A program made the translations under genes and the position numbers. 64,000 bases of DNA from DASXHD01 sp036488725 (GTDB lineage Bacteria > Myxococcota_A > Polyangia > Polyangiales > Polyangiaceae), in NCBI GenBank assembly GCA_036488725.1, contig DASXHD010000132.1, positions 36,882-100,881 of the forward strand. The letters run 5' to 3'. The stretch's first letter is position 1, and the number at the start of each line of letters is the position of its first letter. Under the pieces are notes generated by a model that was given only the letters and a program-made list of their open reading frames with translations, was not told the DNA's origin and made no database searches. Below are positions 40,247-50,431 of this stretch, piece by piece.

Positions 40247-40881
40247 TTCGCGTCGTGCTCGCCGACGATCACCGCCTCGTTCGCGAAGGCATCGCCGGTC
40301 TCCTGCGCCTCGCGAAGGACATCGCGATCGTCGGCCAAGCGAGCGACGGCGCCGAGGCGGTCGAAGTCGTGCGCCGCGAAAAACCCGACGTCGCCCTCTT
40401 CGACGTCCGCATGCCCAAGCTCACCGGCCTCGAAGCGTTCGAGCGCGCGCGCGCCGGCGGGTTCGCGCCGAAGACGATCTTGCTCACGACGTTCGACGAC
40501 GACGCCGTGCTCGAAGCGGCGATCGCCGCCGGCGTGAGCGGCTTTCTCCTCAAGGACGTCTCCTTCGACGCCCTTGTCGACGCCATTCGCAAAGCCGCCG
40601 CGGGCGAGCGCGTCGGCGCGATCGTGACGAGCACCGTGCGCGACAAGGTCGCCCGCGCGGGCCTCGAGTTCGACGCATCCGAATCACCCGAACCGCTCAC
40701 CGCGCGCGAGATCGAAGTCCTGCGTCTCATCGCCGCCGGCATGAGCAACCGCGAAATCGCCGACGTGCTCCACGTCGCCGAGGGCACCGTCAAAAACCAC
40801 ACTTCTGCGATCCTCGCGAAGCTCGGCGTCCGCGACCGCACCCGCGCCGTGCTCAAGGCGATTCAGCGCGGCGATCTCTAA
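40243..40881 (+). CDS. NarL/LuxR-family response regulator
   Basis: A 212-residue regulator translated from GTG 40243, coupled to the kinase stop. The receiver domain has the acidic pocket (ADDH at 7-10), phosphoacceptor Asp54 (LFDVRMPKLTG) and Lys in LLKDVSFD; the C-terminal HTH (LTAREIEVLRLIAAGMSNREIADVLHVAEGTVKNHTSAILAKL, split here as one helix set) is LuxR-type. Cognate partner of the upstream kinase. Immediately downstream lie the duplicated promoter-like repeats, a possible but untested target. Confidence 0.93.
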   Translation: MIRVVLADDHRLVREGIAGLLRLAKDIAIVGQASDGAEAVEVVRREKPDVALFDVRMPKLTGLEAFERARAGGFAPKTILLTTFDDDAVLEAAIAAGVSGFLLKDVSFDALVDAIRKAAAGERVGAIVTSTVRDKVARAGLEFDASESPEPLTAREIEVLRLIAAGMSNREIADVLHVAEGTVKNHTSAILAKLGVRDRTRAVLKAIQRGDL

Positions 40882-40904
40882 AAAAAATGCGCAGCCGTGA
40901 CTTC

Positions 40905-40919
40905 TGGCACATGCGCGGC
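40905..40919 (+). promoter_or_regulatory. Candidate sigma54-type promoter, copy 1 of a 27-bp repeat
   Basis: TGGCACATGCGCGGC keeps the invariant GG and GC ten bases apart and the full TGGCAC -24 box; the -12 box has CGGC instead of TTGC. It lies inside a 27-bp repeat (40895-40921) whose second copy (41279-41305, one mismatch) stands at the same distance before the next gene. A start site about 12 bp downstream would leave a 15-nt leader before ATG 40947. Confidence 0.4.
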
Positions 40920-40946
40920 GCGCCCCGATGATACCACCCTGACGCC

Positions 40947-41267
40947 ATGCGATTTCGTCACGTGGTCCTCCCGTTGATCTTCGCGTCGCTTCCCGCGTGC
41001 ATGCAGTGGGCGCCCGTCGCCGACCCGAGCGACGTCGGCGGGGCGTCGCGCGTGCGCGTGGTCGCCGACGATCGCCCGCCCGTCGTGCTCGATCACCCGA
41101 GCGTGCAGCAAGTCCGTGCGCTCGTCGCCGGCGCGCGCAATGCGCACGTCGAGCTGCGGCGTCTCGATGGTCTCGGAACCGCGCTCATCATCACCGCGGC
41201 GGCGCTCGCGACGCTCGGCACCGCGGCGATCATCCTCGCCATCGCCGTCGGGCACGGCAGCGGATGA
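40947..41267 (+). CDS. Small lipoprotein with C-terminal membrane helix
   Basis: A 106-residue protein. Lipobox ASLPAC (Cys18) follows a short signal; the middle is a charged region (RVRVVADDRPPVVLDHPS) and residues ~76-102 form one long hydrophobic helix (GTALIITAAALATLGTAAII). Small two-part envelope proteins like this are common here; no function recognised. Flanked on both sides by copies of the 27-bp repeat. Confidence 0.55.
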   Translation: MRFRHVVLPLIFASLPACMQWAPVADPSDVGGASRVRVVADDRPPVVLDHPSVQQVRALVAGARNAHVELRRLDGLGTALIITAAALATLGTAAIILAIAVGHGSG

Positions 41268-41288
41268 AGAGATCGCGACCGTGACTTC

Positions 41289-41303
41289 CGGCACATGCGC
41301 GGC
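41289..41303 (+). promoter_or_regulatory. Candidate sigma54-type promoter, copy 2 of the 27-bp repeat
   Basis: CGGCACATGCGCGGC again keeps GG-N10-GC. Copy 2 spans 41279-41305 and differs from copy 1 at one base (C for T in the first position of the -24 box). It ends 26 bp before ATG 41332 of the Kelch-type lipoprotein. Confidence 0.35.
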
Positions 41304-41331
41304 GCCGGCGTCGTGCGTACGGTCCCTGACC

Positions 41332-42375
41332 ATGCAAGCCCGATGGCCGCTCCTTGTGCTTCTTCTTTCGCTCGCCGCGCTCGCGTGCGACGGCGTCACC
41401 GATGCGGCAGGTCCCGCTTGGATTCCGATTCCGACCGACGGCATCTCTCCACGCTGGGGCCAGGTCGCCGTCTACGACGCGTGTCGCGATCGCATGGTCG
41501 TCTTCGGCGGCGACGGCCTGACCGCGAGCGACGAGGCCGAGTTCCACGGGAGCTCCGGCCAGACCAACGAGCTCCTCGCGCTCGACCTCGGCACGCTCGC
41601 GTGGACCGTGCTGCCCGCGACCAACGCGCCCGGGCCGCGCACCGATCTCGCCGGCATCCTCGACGACACGCGCGACCGGCTCGTGATCGTCGGCGGCCGC
41701 GTCGGCTTCGCCACCTCGATCGACGAAGTCTGGGCGTACTCCTTTTCGACGGCGACATGGTCGCAGCTTCCGAGCGGCCCGCCCGCGCGACACGACGTGC
41801 CCGGCGCGACCGACGGCACGCGCATGTGGGTCTTCGGCGGCGCCGGAAATTTTCTTCAATCGCTCGACGATCTCTGGGAGCTCGATCTCGCGACCGACGC
41901 ATGGCGCCAAATGCCCGACGACGGCGTGCGTCCGCCGGCGCGAACGTCGGGCGCGCTCGTCTACCGCGGCGGCGCGCTCTACGCCGTCGGTGGTCACGAC
42001 GCGACGAGCGTGAAGCGCGACGCGTGGCGCTACGATCTCGCGGCCGAGCGCTGGACGAAGCTCGATTACGAAGGCGATCCGATCGCCGCGGCGCATTTCG
42101 GTTGGACGCTCGACGACGCGTGCGATCGATTGATCCTCACGGCGGGCGACAATCTCGACAACTACGACGTCGCGACGACGAGCGCGCTCTCGTTCGGCAG
42201 CTCCCCGGCGTTTTCGCTCTTCGCGACGTCGAACCTCGCGCCGCCCCGCGACCACCCCTCGATGATCTTCGATCGCGCGCGGCGGCGGCTCGTGCTCTTC
42301 GGCGGCGGCGGCCTCGGCGACGGTCTCGGAACGTACGGCGACGCGTGGCGTCTCGACGTCGCAGGTTGCCCGTGA
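41332..42375 (+). CDS. Kelch-repeat lipoprotein
   Basis: A 347-residue lipoprotein (lipobox SLAALAC, Cys19). Kelch-type blades recur about every 50 residues: RMVVFGGDG, RLVIVGGRVG, MWVFGGAGN, LYAVGGHD, RLVLFGGGG, each followed by a W-containing strand (DLGTLAWTVLP, YSFSTATWSQLP, DLATDAWRQMP, DLAAERWTKLD). This predicts a six-bladed propeller on the cell surface, likely a binding protein. It overlaps the next gene as GTGA. Confidence 0.85.
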   Translation: MQARWPLLVLLLSLAALACDGVTDAAGPAWIPIPTDGISPRWGQVAVYDACRDRMVVFGGDGLTASDEAEFHGSSGQTNELLALDLGTLAWTVLPATNAPGPRTDLAGILDDTRDRLVIVGGRVGFATSIDEVWAYSFSTATWSQLPSGPPARHDVPGATDGTRMWVFGGAGNFLQSLDDLWELDLATDAWRQMPDDGVRPPARTSGALVYRGGALYAVGGHDATSVKRDAWRYDLAAERWTKLDYEGDPIAAAHFGWTLDDACDRLILTAGDNLDNYDVATTSALSFGSSPAFSLFATSNLAPPRDHPSMIFDRARRRLVLFGGGGLGDGLGTYGDAWRLDVAGCP

Positions 42376-42995
42376 AGCGCGCGCTCGCGCTCATGCTCCT
42401 CGCGACGACGCATTGCTACTCGTACACGACGCTTTCGCGCGCGCACACCGTCGGCGCCGGACACGTCGAAGCGTTCGCCGCGCCCGAGGCGCTCGTCGTC
42501 CCCGCGTCGAATCAAGTCGCCGTGCGACCCGTCGGCGAAATCGGCGCGCGCATCGGCGTGACCGATCGCGTCGACCTCGAAGGCCGCGTCACGACGCTCG
42601 GCGGCTCGCTCGCCGCGCACGTGCAGCTCCGTCGCGATCCGTCGCGCTTCGGCGTCGAAGCGATGCTCGCGCCCGGCGCCGCCTTCACCGCGCCCGACAA
42701 GCTCGCCTTCGAGCTGCCGCTCGTCGTCGGCGTGAACGTCGGCCACGACGATCAAATCGTGCTCGCGCCGCGCGTCGTCTATCAGCTCCGCTTCGACGTG
42801 CCCGGCCTCTCGCGCCCGCTCGGCTACGCGTTTCTCGGGGGCTCGATTGGCTTCGCGTGGCGTCTCGTGCGCCATTTCACGCTGATGCCCGAAGCCTCGT
42901 TTTTAGGGCAAATCTGGTCGGAGCCGGGCTTCGCGTCGAACTACGCGGGCACGGTCGGCGTCCAGCTCGCGCTCGGCGCGCTCTTCGATTTTTGA
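42372..42995 (+). CDS. Lipoprotein or outer-membrane barrel-like protein
   Basis: A 207-residue exported protein from GTG 42372, coupled to the Kelch gene. The N-terminus fits a lipoprotein signal (ALMLLATTHC, Cys16). The remainder alternates polar and hydrophobic residues (VDLEGRVTTLGGSLAAHVQLRRD, YAGTVGVQLALGALFDF) and ends in Phe, as outer-membrane barrels do. Function unknown; the two genes probably act together at the surface. Confidence 0.6.
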   Translation: MKRALALMLLATTHCYSYTTLSRAHTVGAGHVEAFAAPEALVVPASNQVAVRPVGEIGARIGVTDRVDLEGRVTTLGGSLAAHVQLRRDPSRFGVEAMLAPGAAFTAPDKLAFELPLVVGVNVGHDDQIVLAPRVVYQLRFDVPGLSRPLGYAFLGGSIGFAWRLVRHFTLMPEASFLGQIWSEPGFASNYAGTVGVQLALGALFDF

Positions 42996-43045
42996 TCACT
43001 CGCGGAGCTATGAAAAAGTATCACCCCGCTAGCTCGGTTGCGAGG

Positions 43046-44014
43046 TCAGTGCTTCTTCTTCGGTCGGTCGATTGGGTGCGCGTCGCCGTCGCCGCCCGTC
43101 GTCGCGTTCGGAGGCTGCAGCATGTCGACGGTGACGCAGCAGCCGCCGTGCTTGTCGACCGCGATCTGAAAGACGTTCACTTTGTATTCGAGCCACGAGC
43201 GGTCCGCGCCCGGCCGCAGTCTGTGCAAGCGGCTTTGCAACGCGCCGAGATGCTCGGACCATGCGCTCAGCACCGCCGAAGGCACGGCGTTCTCGTCGCG
43301 CTTCTCTTTCGATTGCGCCACGACCTTCACCGGGTTCGACATGCCGAGGCCGCGCTCGTAGAGGTGCGCCTCGAGCGGCACGCGGTTCACCGGGTCGACG
43401 ATGATGAGAACGCGTTTGGGTTGCTTGTCGTCGAGGATCTTGTCGACGGTGTGCTCGAGCCACGCCTCGCGCCGCACCCAATCGGGGTCGCCGAAGAGGT
43501 AGCGCTTGCGCGCGTTGAGCGCGGCGTCGAGTTTGCGCGCGCCGTCGAGCCCGTTCGATTGCTCGAACGTCATGTTGCTCGCCTGCGGATCGCTCAAGAA
43601 ACCGGCCTCGCGCGCGAGCGCGTCCTCGTCGCCTTTGGCGGGCTTGGGCGAAAGCGGCGCGTCCTCGCGGTCCGGCGCGATCGAGACGAGGTCGGTCGAG
43701 CGCGTGCTGGCGACGTATTTGATGTACTCGAGCTCGATCGACGCGTCCTCGGGGTGCTCGCCCTTCAGCGTGTCGGCCGGCGTGTCGATGAGGATCATGT
43801 CCGGGCGGTACGCATCCATGACGTCGCCGAGCCGCGAAAAGGGAAAGCTCGCGTTCGCGAGATGAAACTCGTGGATGGTCGCCAGAACCATGCCCTTGTT
43901 GGGCGGCTCGGGCGGACAGACGACCGTCGGCGCCTTCGGCTTCTGGCGCTCTTCCGGAAGGGTGCACGCGGAAAGCAATGCGACCGCGGCCAGGCCGAAA
44001 AGGCTTCCTTTCAT
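43046..44014 (-). CDS. Lipoprotein, possibly TraB/Tiki-like
   Basis: A 322-residue lipoprotein from ATG 44014 (AGGTG five bases upstream; lipobox VALLSAC, Cys17). The mature sequence starts with a conserved-looking ATIHEFHLANASFPFSRLGDVMDAYRPDMILID and later VDPVNRVPLEAHLYERGLG, a pattern loosely like TraB/GumN/Tiki metalloproteins (His/Glu residues near the start, a later VDPxNR). The resemblance is weak, so I regard the function as unknown. Confidence 0.6.
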   Translation of the reverse strand: MKGSLFGLAAVALLSACTLPEERQKPKAPTVVCPPEPPNKGMVLATIHEFHLANASFPFSRLGDVMDAYRPDMILIDTPADTLKGEHPEDASIELEYIKYVASTRSTDLVSIAPDREDAPLSPKPAKGDEDALAREAGFLSDPQASNMTFEQSNGLDGARKLDAALNARKRYLFGDPDWVRREAWLEHTVDKILDDKQPKRVLIIVDPVNRVPLEAHLYERGLGMSNPVKVVAQSKEKRDENAVPSAVLSAWSEHLGALQSRLHRLRPGADRSWLEYKVNVFQIAVDKHGGCCVTVDMLQPPNATTGGDGDAHPIDRPKKKH

Positions 44015-44037
44015 GGACACCTGATTACCCGATCACC

Positions 44038-44066
44038 TTGACTTTCACCAGTTAGCCGGGCATAAA
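44038..44066 (+). promoter_or_regulatory. Housekeeping-type promoter for rpmI-rplT
   Basis: TTGACT at 44038-44043 and CATAAA at 44061-44066 are separated by 17 bp, close to a sigma70 -35/-10 pair. Transcription would start near 44073, leaving a short leader of about 27 nt before rpmI, too short for the long L20-binding leader found upstream of infC-rpmI-rplT in other bacteria. Confidence 0.55.
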
Positions 44067-44099
44067 CCGCGGCCCCCGCAGTCACCTGGGAAACTCGCC

Positions 44100-44297
44100 A
44101 TGCCGAAGATGAAGACCAACAAGAGCGCGAAGAAGCGCTTCCGCGTGTCCGGCTCGGGCCGCGTGCGCCGCAGCAAGGCTGGCGGCAACCACCTCATGCA
44201 GGAAAAGTCCCGCAAGCGCATCCGCCGCGCTCGCAACAACGACATGGTCGACAAGACGCTCGAGAAGAAAATCAAGAGCCTCATTCCTTACGGCTGA
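44100..44297 (+). CDS. rpmI: 50S ribosomal protein bL35
   Basis: The 65-residue Lys/Arg-rich product (MPKMKTNKSAKKRFRVSGSG, ending KKIKSLIPYG) is a full-length bL35. The usual upstream infC is missing: the gene next to it encodes a divergent lipoprotein. Separated by 15 bp from rplT, so the two form a short operon. Confidence 0.97.
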   Translation: MPKMKTNKSAKKRFRVSGSGRVRRSKAGGNHLMQEKSRKRIRRARNNDMVDKTLEKKIKSLIPYG

Positions 44298-44312
44298 TTT
44301 CGGAGTTTTCTC

Positions 44313-44666
44313 ATGCCTCGCGCAAAACGTGGATTCAAGGCGCGCCGCCGCCGCAACCGCATTCTCAATCACGCCGAGGGCTACCATAGCGCCCGCTCGC
44401 GTCTCTTCGCGTACGCGCAAGAGGTCGTCCGCAAAGCTTGGATTTATGCGTACGCGCACCGCCGCCGCAAGAAGCGCGACTTCCGCCGCTTGTGGATCGC
44501 GCGCATCAACGCCGCAGCGCGCGCCAACGGCACGACCTACTCGCGTCTCATGAACGCCCTCAAGAAGGCGAACGTCGGGCTCGATCGGAAGATCCTGAGC
44601 GACATCGCGATCGCCGATCCGAGCGCGTTCACCGAGATTTCGAAGGCCGCCGGCGCGACGCGCTGA
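44313..44666 (+). CDS. rplT: 50S ribosomal protein bL20
   Basis: The 117-residue product (MPRAKRGFKARRRRNRIL, with YAYAHRRRKKRDFRRLWIARINAA) is a typical bL20, needed for early 50S assembly and a translational repressor of its own operon in other bacteria. Complete. The gene converges with the small LuxR-type regulator, six bp apart. Confidence 0.97.
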   Translation: MPRAKRGFKARRRRNRILNHAEGYHSARSRLFAYAQEVVRKAWIYAYAHRRRKKRDFRRLWIARINAAARANGTTYSRLMNALKKANVGLDRKILSDIAIADPSAFTEISKAAGATR

Positions 44667-44672
44667 GCGCGC

Positions 44673-44945
44673 TCAAATGAGCTTCGCGCCGAGCTCGCCT
44701 CGCGAGGCGACGCCGAGCTTGCGCAAGATGGACGCGACTTGGCTCGACACCGTGCGCGGCGAGACCGAGCGGCGTCGCGCGATCTCGCCGTCGGTGAGCC
44801 CGGACAAGACGTGCGCGAGGACCTGACGCTCGGCGGCGGTGAGCTGGTCGAGCGCCTGACCGTCGGGCGCCACGCTGACGACGAGAAACGCCGCGTCGCC
44901 CACCGAAAACTCCGAAACGCGTCGCGAGCTTCGTCCGCGTTTCAC
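44673..44945 (-). CDS. Small LuxR-type HTH protein
   Basis: A 90-residue protein from GTG 44945 consisting of a short N-terminal stretch and a complete LuxR_C/GerE helix-turn-helix (LTAAERQVLAHVLSGLTDGEIARRRSVSPRTVSSQVASILRKL, given here as one segment). With no sensory domain it is a stand-alone DNA-binding protein like GerE. It is divergent from the larger LuxR-type gene at 44971 with 25 bp between starts, suggesting mutual control. Confidence 0.7.
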   Translation of the reverse strand: MKRGRSSRRVSEFSVGDAAFLVVSVAPDGQALDQLTAAERQVLAHVLSGLTDGEIARRRSVSPRTVSSQVASILRKLGVASRGELGAKLI

Positions 44946-44970
44946 TCACCGATCGTAGCATTCGAGGCCG

Positions 44971-45972
44971 ATGGCACGTGAGCTGATTTCCGTTCTCGAG
45001 ACGGTCTACGGTCTCGAGCTCGATGCGCAAGCGTGGCTTCGCGCGGTCGTCGAGAGTGTCGCGGGCGCGCTCGGCGAAGGGCTCGGCGCGATGGCGCTGT
45101 CGTACGATCGTGACGGATCGGAACGTCGAACGCTCGGCCTCGAAGGCTGCGGCGCGCTGGGCCAGCGTCTCGACATCGTCGGCGCGATCGGCGTCGCGCT
45201 CGGCCAGGAGCGCCTCTCGGCGCTGATGGATCGACCGGGCGCGGCGAGCGCGAGTCAGCTGCTTCGCCTGAGCCCGCGCGCGTGGTCGCGCTTGCCCGCG
45301 ATTCGCGATTTCGGGCGGCCGAACGGCTTCCAGGATTTGTGGCAAATCAACGCCGTCAATCCGAACGGCGAGGGCTGCCTGCTCGGTGCGCCGATGCGAC
45401 GCGCGCGGTGGCTCACGCGCGCCGAGGCTTCGTCGTGGAGCCGCGTCGCGGCGCACCTCGCGTCGGCGCTCCGGCTGCGGCGTGCCCTCGGGATCGCGCC
45501 GGCCGCGTCTGCGTTCGACGCCGGCGAAGCGGTGCTCGATACCGCGGGTCGCACGGTGCACGCCGAGCGCGCGGCCTCGAGCCGCGCCGCACGCGAGCGG
45601 CTCCGCGCGGCGGCCGCCACGATCGACCGCGTGCGCACGCGAAAGCACCGCACCAACGCGCTCGGCGCATGGAAGGCCATGGTCGACGCGCGCTGGACGC
45701 TCGTCGACCGCTTCGATCGCGACGGCCGTCGCTTCTTCGTCGCGTACAAGAACGACGTCCCGATGGGCGACGCGCGTCGCCTCACGCAGCGCGAGCAGCA
45801 AGTCGTCGCTTTCGCCGCGCTCGGCAGCACGAGCAAGCTCATCGCGTACGAGCTCGGGCTCAGCGTGTCGACGGTCACGACGACGCTGGCGAGCGCGTCG
45901 CGCAAGCTCGGCGTGCGCTCGCGCGCGGAGCTCGTGGTCCTCGCCCGCGCGATGCTCGGCCCGGCCGCTTGA
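44971..45972 (+). CDS. LuxR-type transcriptional regulator with unrecognised N-terminal domain
   Basis: A 333-residue protein. The C-terminal ~60 residues form a LuxR-type HTH (LTQREQQVVAFAALGSTSKLIAYELGLSVSTVTTTLASASRKL as the core). The N-terminal ~200 residues are helical/GAF-like (YGLELDAQAWLRAVVESVAGALGEGLGAMALSYD); a ligand-binding role is inferred. Both this gene and the short regulator at 44673 share the HTH, so they may be a sensor/effector pair or the result of partial duplication. Confidence 0.75.
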   Translation: MARELISVLETVYGLELDAQAWLRAVVESVAGALGEGLGAMALSYDRDGSERRTLGLEGCGALGQRLDIVGAIGVALGQERLSALMDRPGAASASQLLRLSPRAWSRLPAIRDFGRPNGFQDLWQINAVNPNGEGCLLGAPMRRARWLTRAEASSWSRVAAHLASALRLRRALGIAPAASAFDAGEAVLDTAGRTVHAERAASSRAARERLRAAAATIDRVRTRKHRTNALGAWKAMVDARWTLVDRFDRDGRRFFVAYKNDVPMGDARRLTQREQQVVAFAALGSTSKLIAYELGLSVSTVTTTLASASRKLGVRSRAELVVLARAMLGPAA

Positions 45973-46025
45973 CGCTCGGCAAACTACGGATGGGAGGCCG
46001 TCCGTTCGAGCGATATGCACGGTAG

Positions 46026-47639
46026 ATGCGTTCACGCTTCATCCTGGGCTTTTGTGCGCTCTCTGCGTTGGCGTTCGTACGTTGCGTCGGCGGCGACGAC
46101 TCGGCGGCCACCGACGGCGGAAACGACTCGGGCAACGACGTCACCGTCACCGACGGCGCGCCGGAGGCGGCGGTCGACGCGACCGCGGACGCATCGGCCG
46201 ACGTCGAAGCCGACGCGCCGCGTCCGGTCCCGAAGGCCGTCGGCGATTTCGACTGGGCCGCTTCGCCGGACGGCGTCGGCGGCGGGCCCATCGCGTACGA
46301 CGCGCAGGGCAATCTCTTCTTCGCCTGGCAGATGTATTACGACATCACGTTCAACGGCACGACGTACACCGACGCCGGAACGTGGGACGCGATCCTCGCG
46401 AAGTTCGATCCGACCGGCAAAGTGCTGTGGGTCAAACAAGTCGGCGGTACGTCGAGCGATCAGATCTTGGCGCTCGCGACCGATCCGGCCGGCGACGTCT
46501 ACGCGACCATCCTCACGCAGAGCCCGACGATCTCGTTCGGCAACAACATCACGTACAACAAAGTCGGCACCAACGGCGACGGCCTGCTCGTGAAGCTGAA
46601 GGGCAGCGACGGCACCGCCGTTTGGCTCGCCGACTACACGCCGACGGGCGACAACTGGCTCGCCTGCGGTCAGCTCGCGTACGGCGGCGGACGTCTGGGC
46701 ATGAGCTGCTGGTCGTATCAGCAGGGCATCGCGCTGACCAAAGACAGCGACGGCTCGCCGCTCGCCCTCTCGTGCCTCGACTGCTCGGGCTCCGACCCCG
46801 AGCACCACAACATCTATGTCGCGTCGATCAACCCGGCGAACGGCAAAGCTTACTGGGCCAACGTGATCGCCGGCGACGCGGACACGATCCCCACGTCACT
46901 CGCCGTCGATTCGAAGGGCGCGGCCGTCCTCGCCTTCGCCTCGTTCGCCGACGTCGTGCACGATCCCACCAACACGATCAACTGGACCTACCAGGGCGTC
47001 AAAGGCGCCATCGCGCTGATCGCGAAGCTCGCGTCCACGAACGGCGCGGGGATCTGGTTCAAACAGTTCACCGACGGCACGACGAACAACAACAATCAAA
47101 CTTCTCCCGGTCAGGTCGCGATCGACTCGAACGACGACGTGATTTTCGGCGGCCAGATTTACGGCCAGGTGCCGTTCGGGACGGTGACGCTCAAGAGCGC
47201 GGGCAACAACGACGGCTTCGTCACCAAGCTGAAGGGCGGTTTCGGCGACGTGATTTGGGCGCTCACGTTCGGCGGGACGGGCATGGACCAAGGCGCGCTC
47301 GTCGGCGTCGATGCGTGGGACGAGGTCTTCGTCGCGCAAGAGTGCGGGTCGACCGACGGCAAGCTCGGCACGATGTCGTTCCCCGCGGTTCCCGCGTCGC
47401 ACAGCGGAATCTGCATCGGCAAGCTCGATCCGTCGGGGACGGCGCTTTGGGCGACGGGCATCGTCTCGTCATCGGCGAGCCCAGGTCCGTGGCCGTACGC
47501 CGGGCTCGCGGTCGATCCGTCAGTCGGCGACGTGACCGTCCAAGGCGGCTTTCAGGGAACGGTCGATCTCGGCGACGGCAATCCGGTCACGAACAAGTCA
47601 GCTCAGGAAATCGAGTTCGTGGTCACGCACAATCCGTGA
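46026..47639 (+). CDS. Beta-propeller-type lipoprotein
   Basis: A 537-residue exported protein. The signal MRSRFILGFCALSALAFVRC is followed by Asp-rich linker sequence, which fits lipidation at Cys20 although the lipobox is weak. The body has repeated SBBP-like units (AYDAQGNLFFAWQMYYDITFNGT, AKFDPTGKVLWVKQVGG, TDPAGDVYATI, KLKGGFGDVIWALTFGG, KLDPSGTALWATGI) spaced about 60 residues apart, as in secreted propellers that often carry C-terminal anchors. Function is unknown. Confidence 0.75.
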   Translation: MRSRFILGFCALSALAFVRCVGGDDSAATDGGNDSGNDVTVTDGAPEAAVDATADASADVEADAPRPVPKAVGDFDWAASPDGVGGGPIAYDAQGNLFFAWQMYYDITFNGTTYTDAGTWDAILAKFDPTGKVLWVKQVGGTSSDQILALATDPAGDVYATILTQSPTISFGNNITYNKVGTNGDGLLVKLKGSDGTAVWLADYTPTGDNWLACGQLAYGGGRLGMSCWSYQQGIALTKDSDGSPLALSCLDCSGSDPEHHNIYVASINPANGKAYWANVIAGDADTIPTSLAVDSKGAAVLAFASFADVVHDPTNTINWTYQGVKGAIALIAKLASTNGAGIWFKQFTDGTTNNNNQTSPGQVAIDSNDDVIFGGQIYGQVPFGTVTLKSAGNNDGFVTKLKGGFGDVIWALTFGGTGMDQGALVGVDAWDEVFVAQECGSTDGKLGTMSFPAVPASHSGICIGKLDPSGTALWATGIVSSSASPGPWPYAGLAVDPSVGDVTVQGGFQGTVDLGDGNPVTNKSAQEIEFVVTHNP

Positions 47640-47865
47640 AGCGCTTGGCGCTCGCGGTCGGGCCGTACGAACGAACCGAGATCGTCGAGTAGGCGCGAGC
47701 TCGCGGTACGCGCGTGCGAAACGAAAATCGGGACCAAAACGATCGCAATGCGTGAGCGCGAGCGCGTCGACGGCTGTGCGGCTCCGAAGGATCGAGCGCG
47801 CGGTCTTCGGTCGGAAAAGGTCCGGGCCCTCCGCACGTCGGACAGGGCTCTTCGATCCAAGCCAT
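47623..47865 (-). CDS. Possible small CPxCGG protein coupled to the ExbD-like gene
   Basis: An 80-residue frame whose ATG overlaps the ExbD-like stop by one base (TGATG). It begins MAWIEEPCPTCGGPGPFPTED, with a zinc-knuckle-like CPTCGG, then becomes Arg/Ser-rich and low in conservation signals; its end overlaps the beta-propeller gene by 17 bp. It occupies the otherwise empty 225-bp gap. The TGATG coupling favours translation, but the C-terminal half looks like chance sequence, so it may be spurious or a decayed gene. Confidence 0.3.
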   Translation of the reverse strand: MAWIEEPCPTCGGPGPFPTEDRALDPSEPHSRRRARAHALRSFWSRFSFRTRVPRARAYSTISVRSYGPTASAKRFTDCA

Positions 47866-48255
47866 CAGCGACCGAGCGGCGCGGTGGTGACCGGCTTGCG
47901 CGCCGGGTCCACGCCGAACGCGATCTTCGAAATCCCACCCGTGCGGATCGCGTCCATGACCTCGATCACGCGCCCGTAGGGGACGCTCTTGTCAGCGAAG
48001 ATGTACGCGCGCACGTCGGGCGTCGCCTTCGCTGCGGCGCTCGCCGCCGCGGTCACGTGCGCCGCGTCCGTCACGGGCGAGCCGTTCACCGCGAGCGCCC
48101 CGCTCGCGTCGATCGAAACGTTGAACGTGATCTGCACTTCGTCGCTCGGCGTGGCGTGCGGCAGATCCAGCGTGATCACCGGCGCGGTCGCCCCCGCGTC
48201 CTGCGCGTGACCGCTCGCGGCGAGCTTGCAACCCGCCGCGAGCAGCATCACGAGC

Positions 48256-48275
<20 letters not shown>
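47865..48275 (-). CDS. ExbD/TolR-like periplasmic domain on a lipoprotein
   Basis: Up to 136 residues. From GTG 48275 it reads VATRRIELVMLLAAGC, giving a positively charged start and lipobox (LAAGC). ATG 48248 has a better ribosome-binding site (AAGGA) but would leave only MLLAAGC, too short for export. The mature part resembles the ExbD periplasmic domain (PSDEVQITFNVSIDASGALAVNG, AYIFADKSVPYGRVIEVMDAI). ExbD is usually anchored by an N-terminal helix that works with ExbB; here that helix is replaced by a lipid anchor. It follows prkA with a small overlap or gap depending on start. No exbB nearby. Confidence 0.6.
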
Positions 48276-50328
<2,053 letters not shown>

Positions 50329-50431
50329 CGTAGTGAGAGCGGGGCGATTTACAAACCGTTACGGCCGGCTGACTTGCGGCCCAACCGCTAGGGCCTAAGA
50401 TTTGCTCTCGGACGTGTGGAGGATGTGCTCG

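Noticed and set aside
44971..45972. Quorum-sensing (AHL-binding) LuxR assignment for the larger regulator
   Set aside because: The N-terminal region does not show the AHL-binding residue pattern and no luxI-type gene is present; only the HTH is certain.
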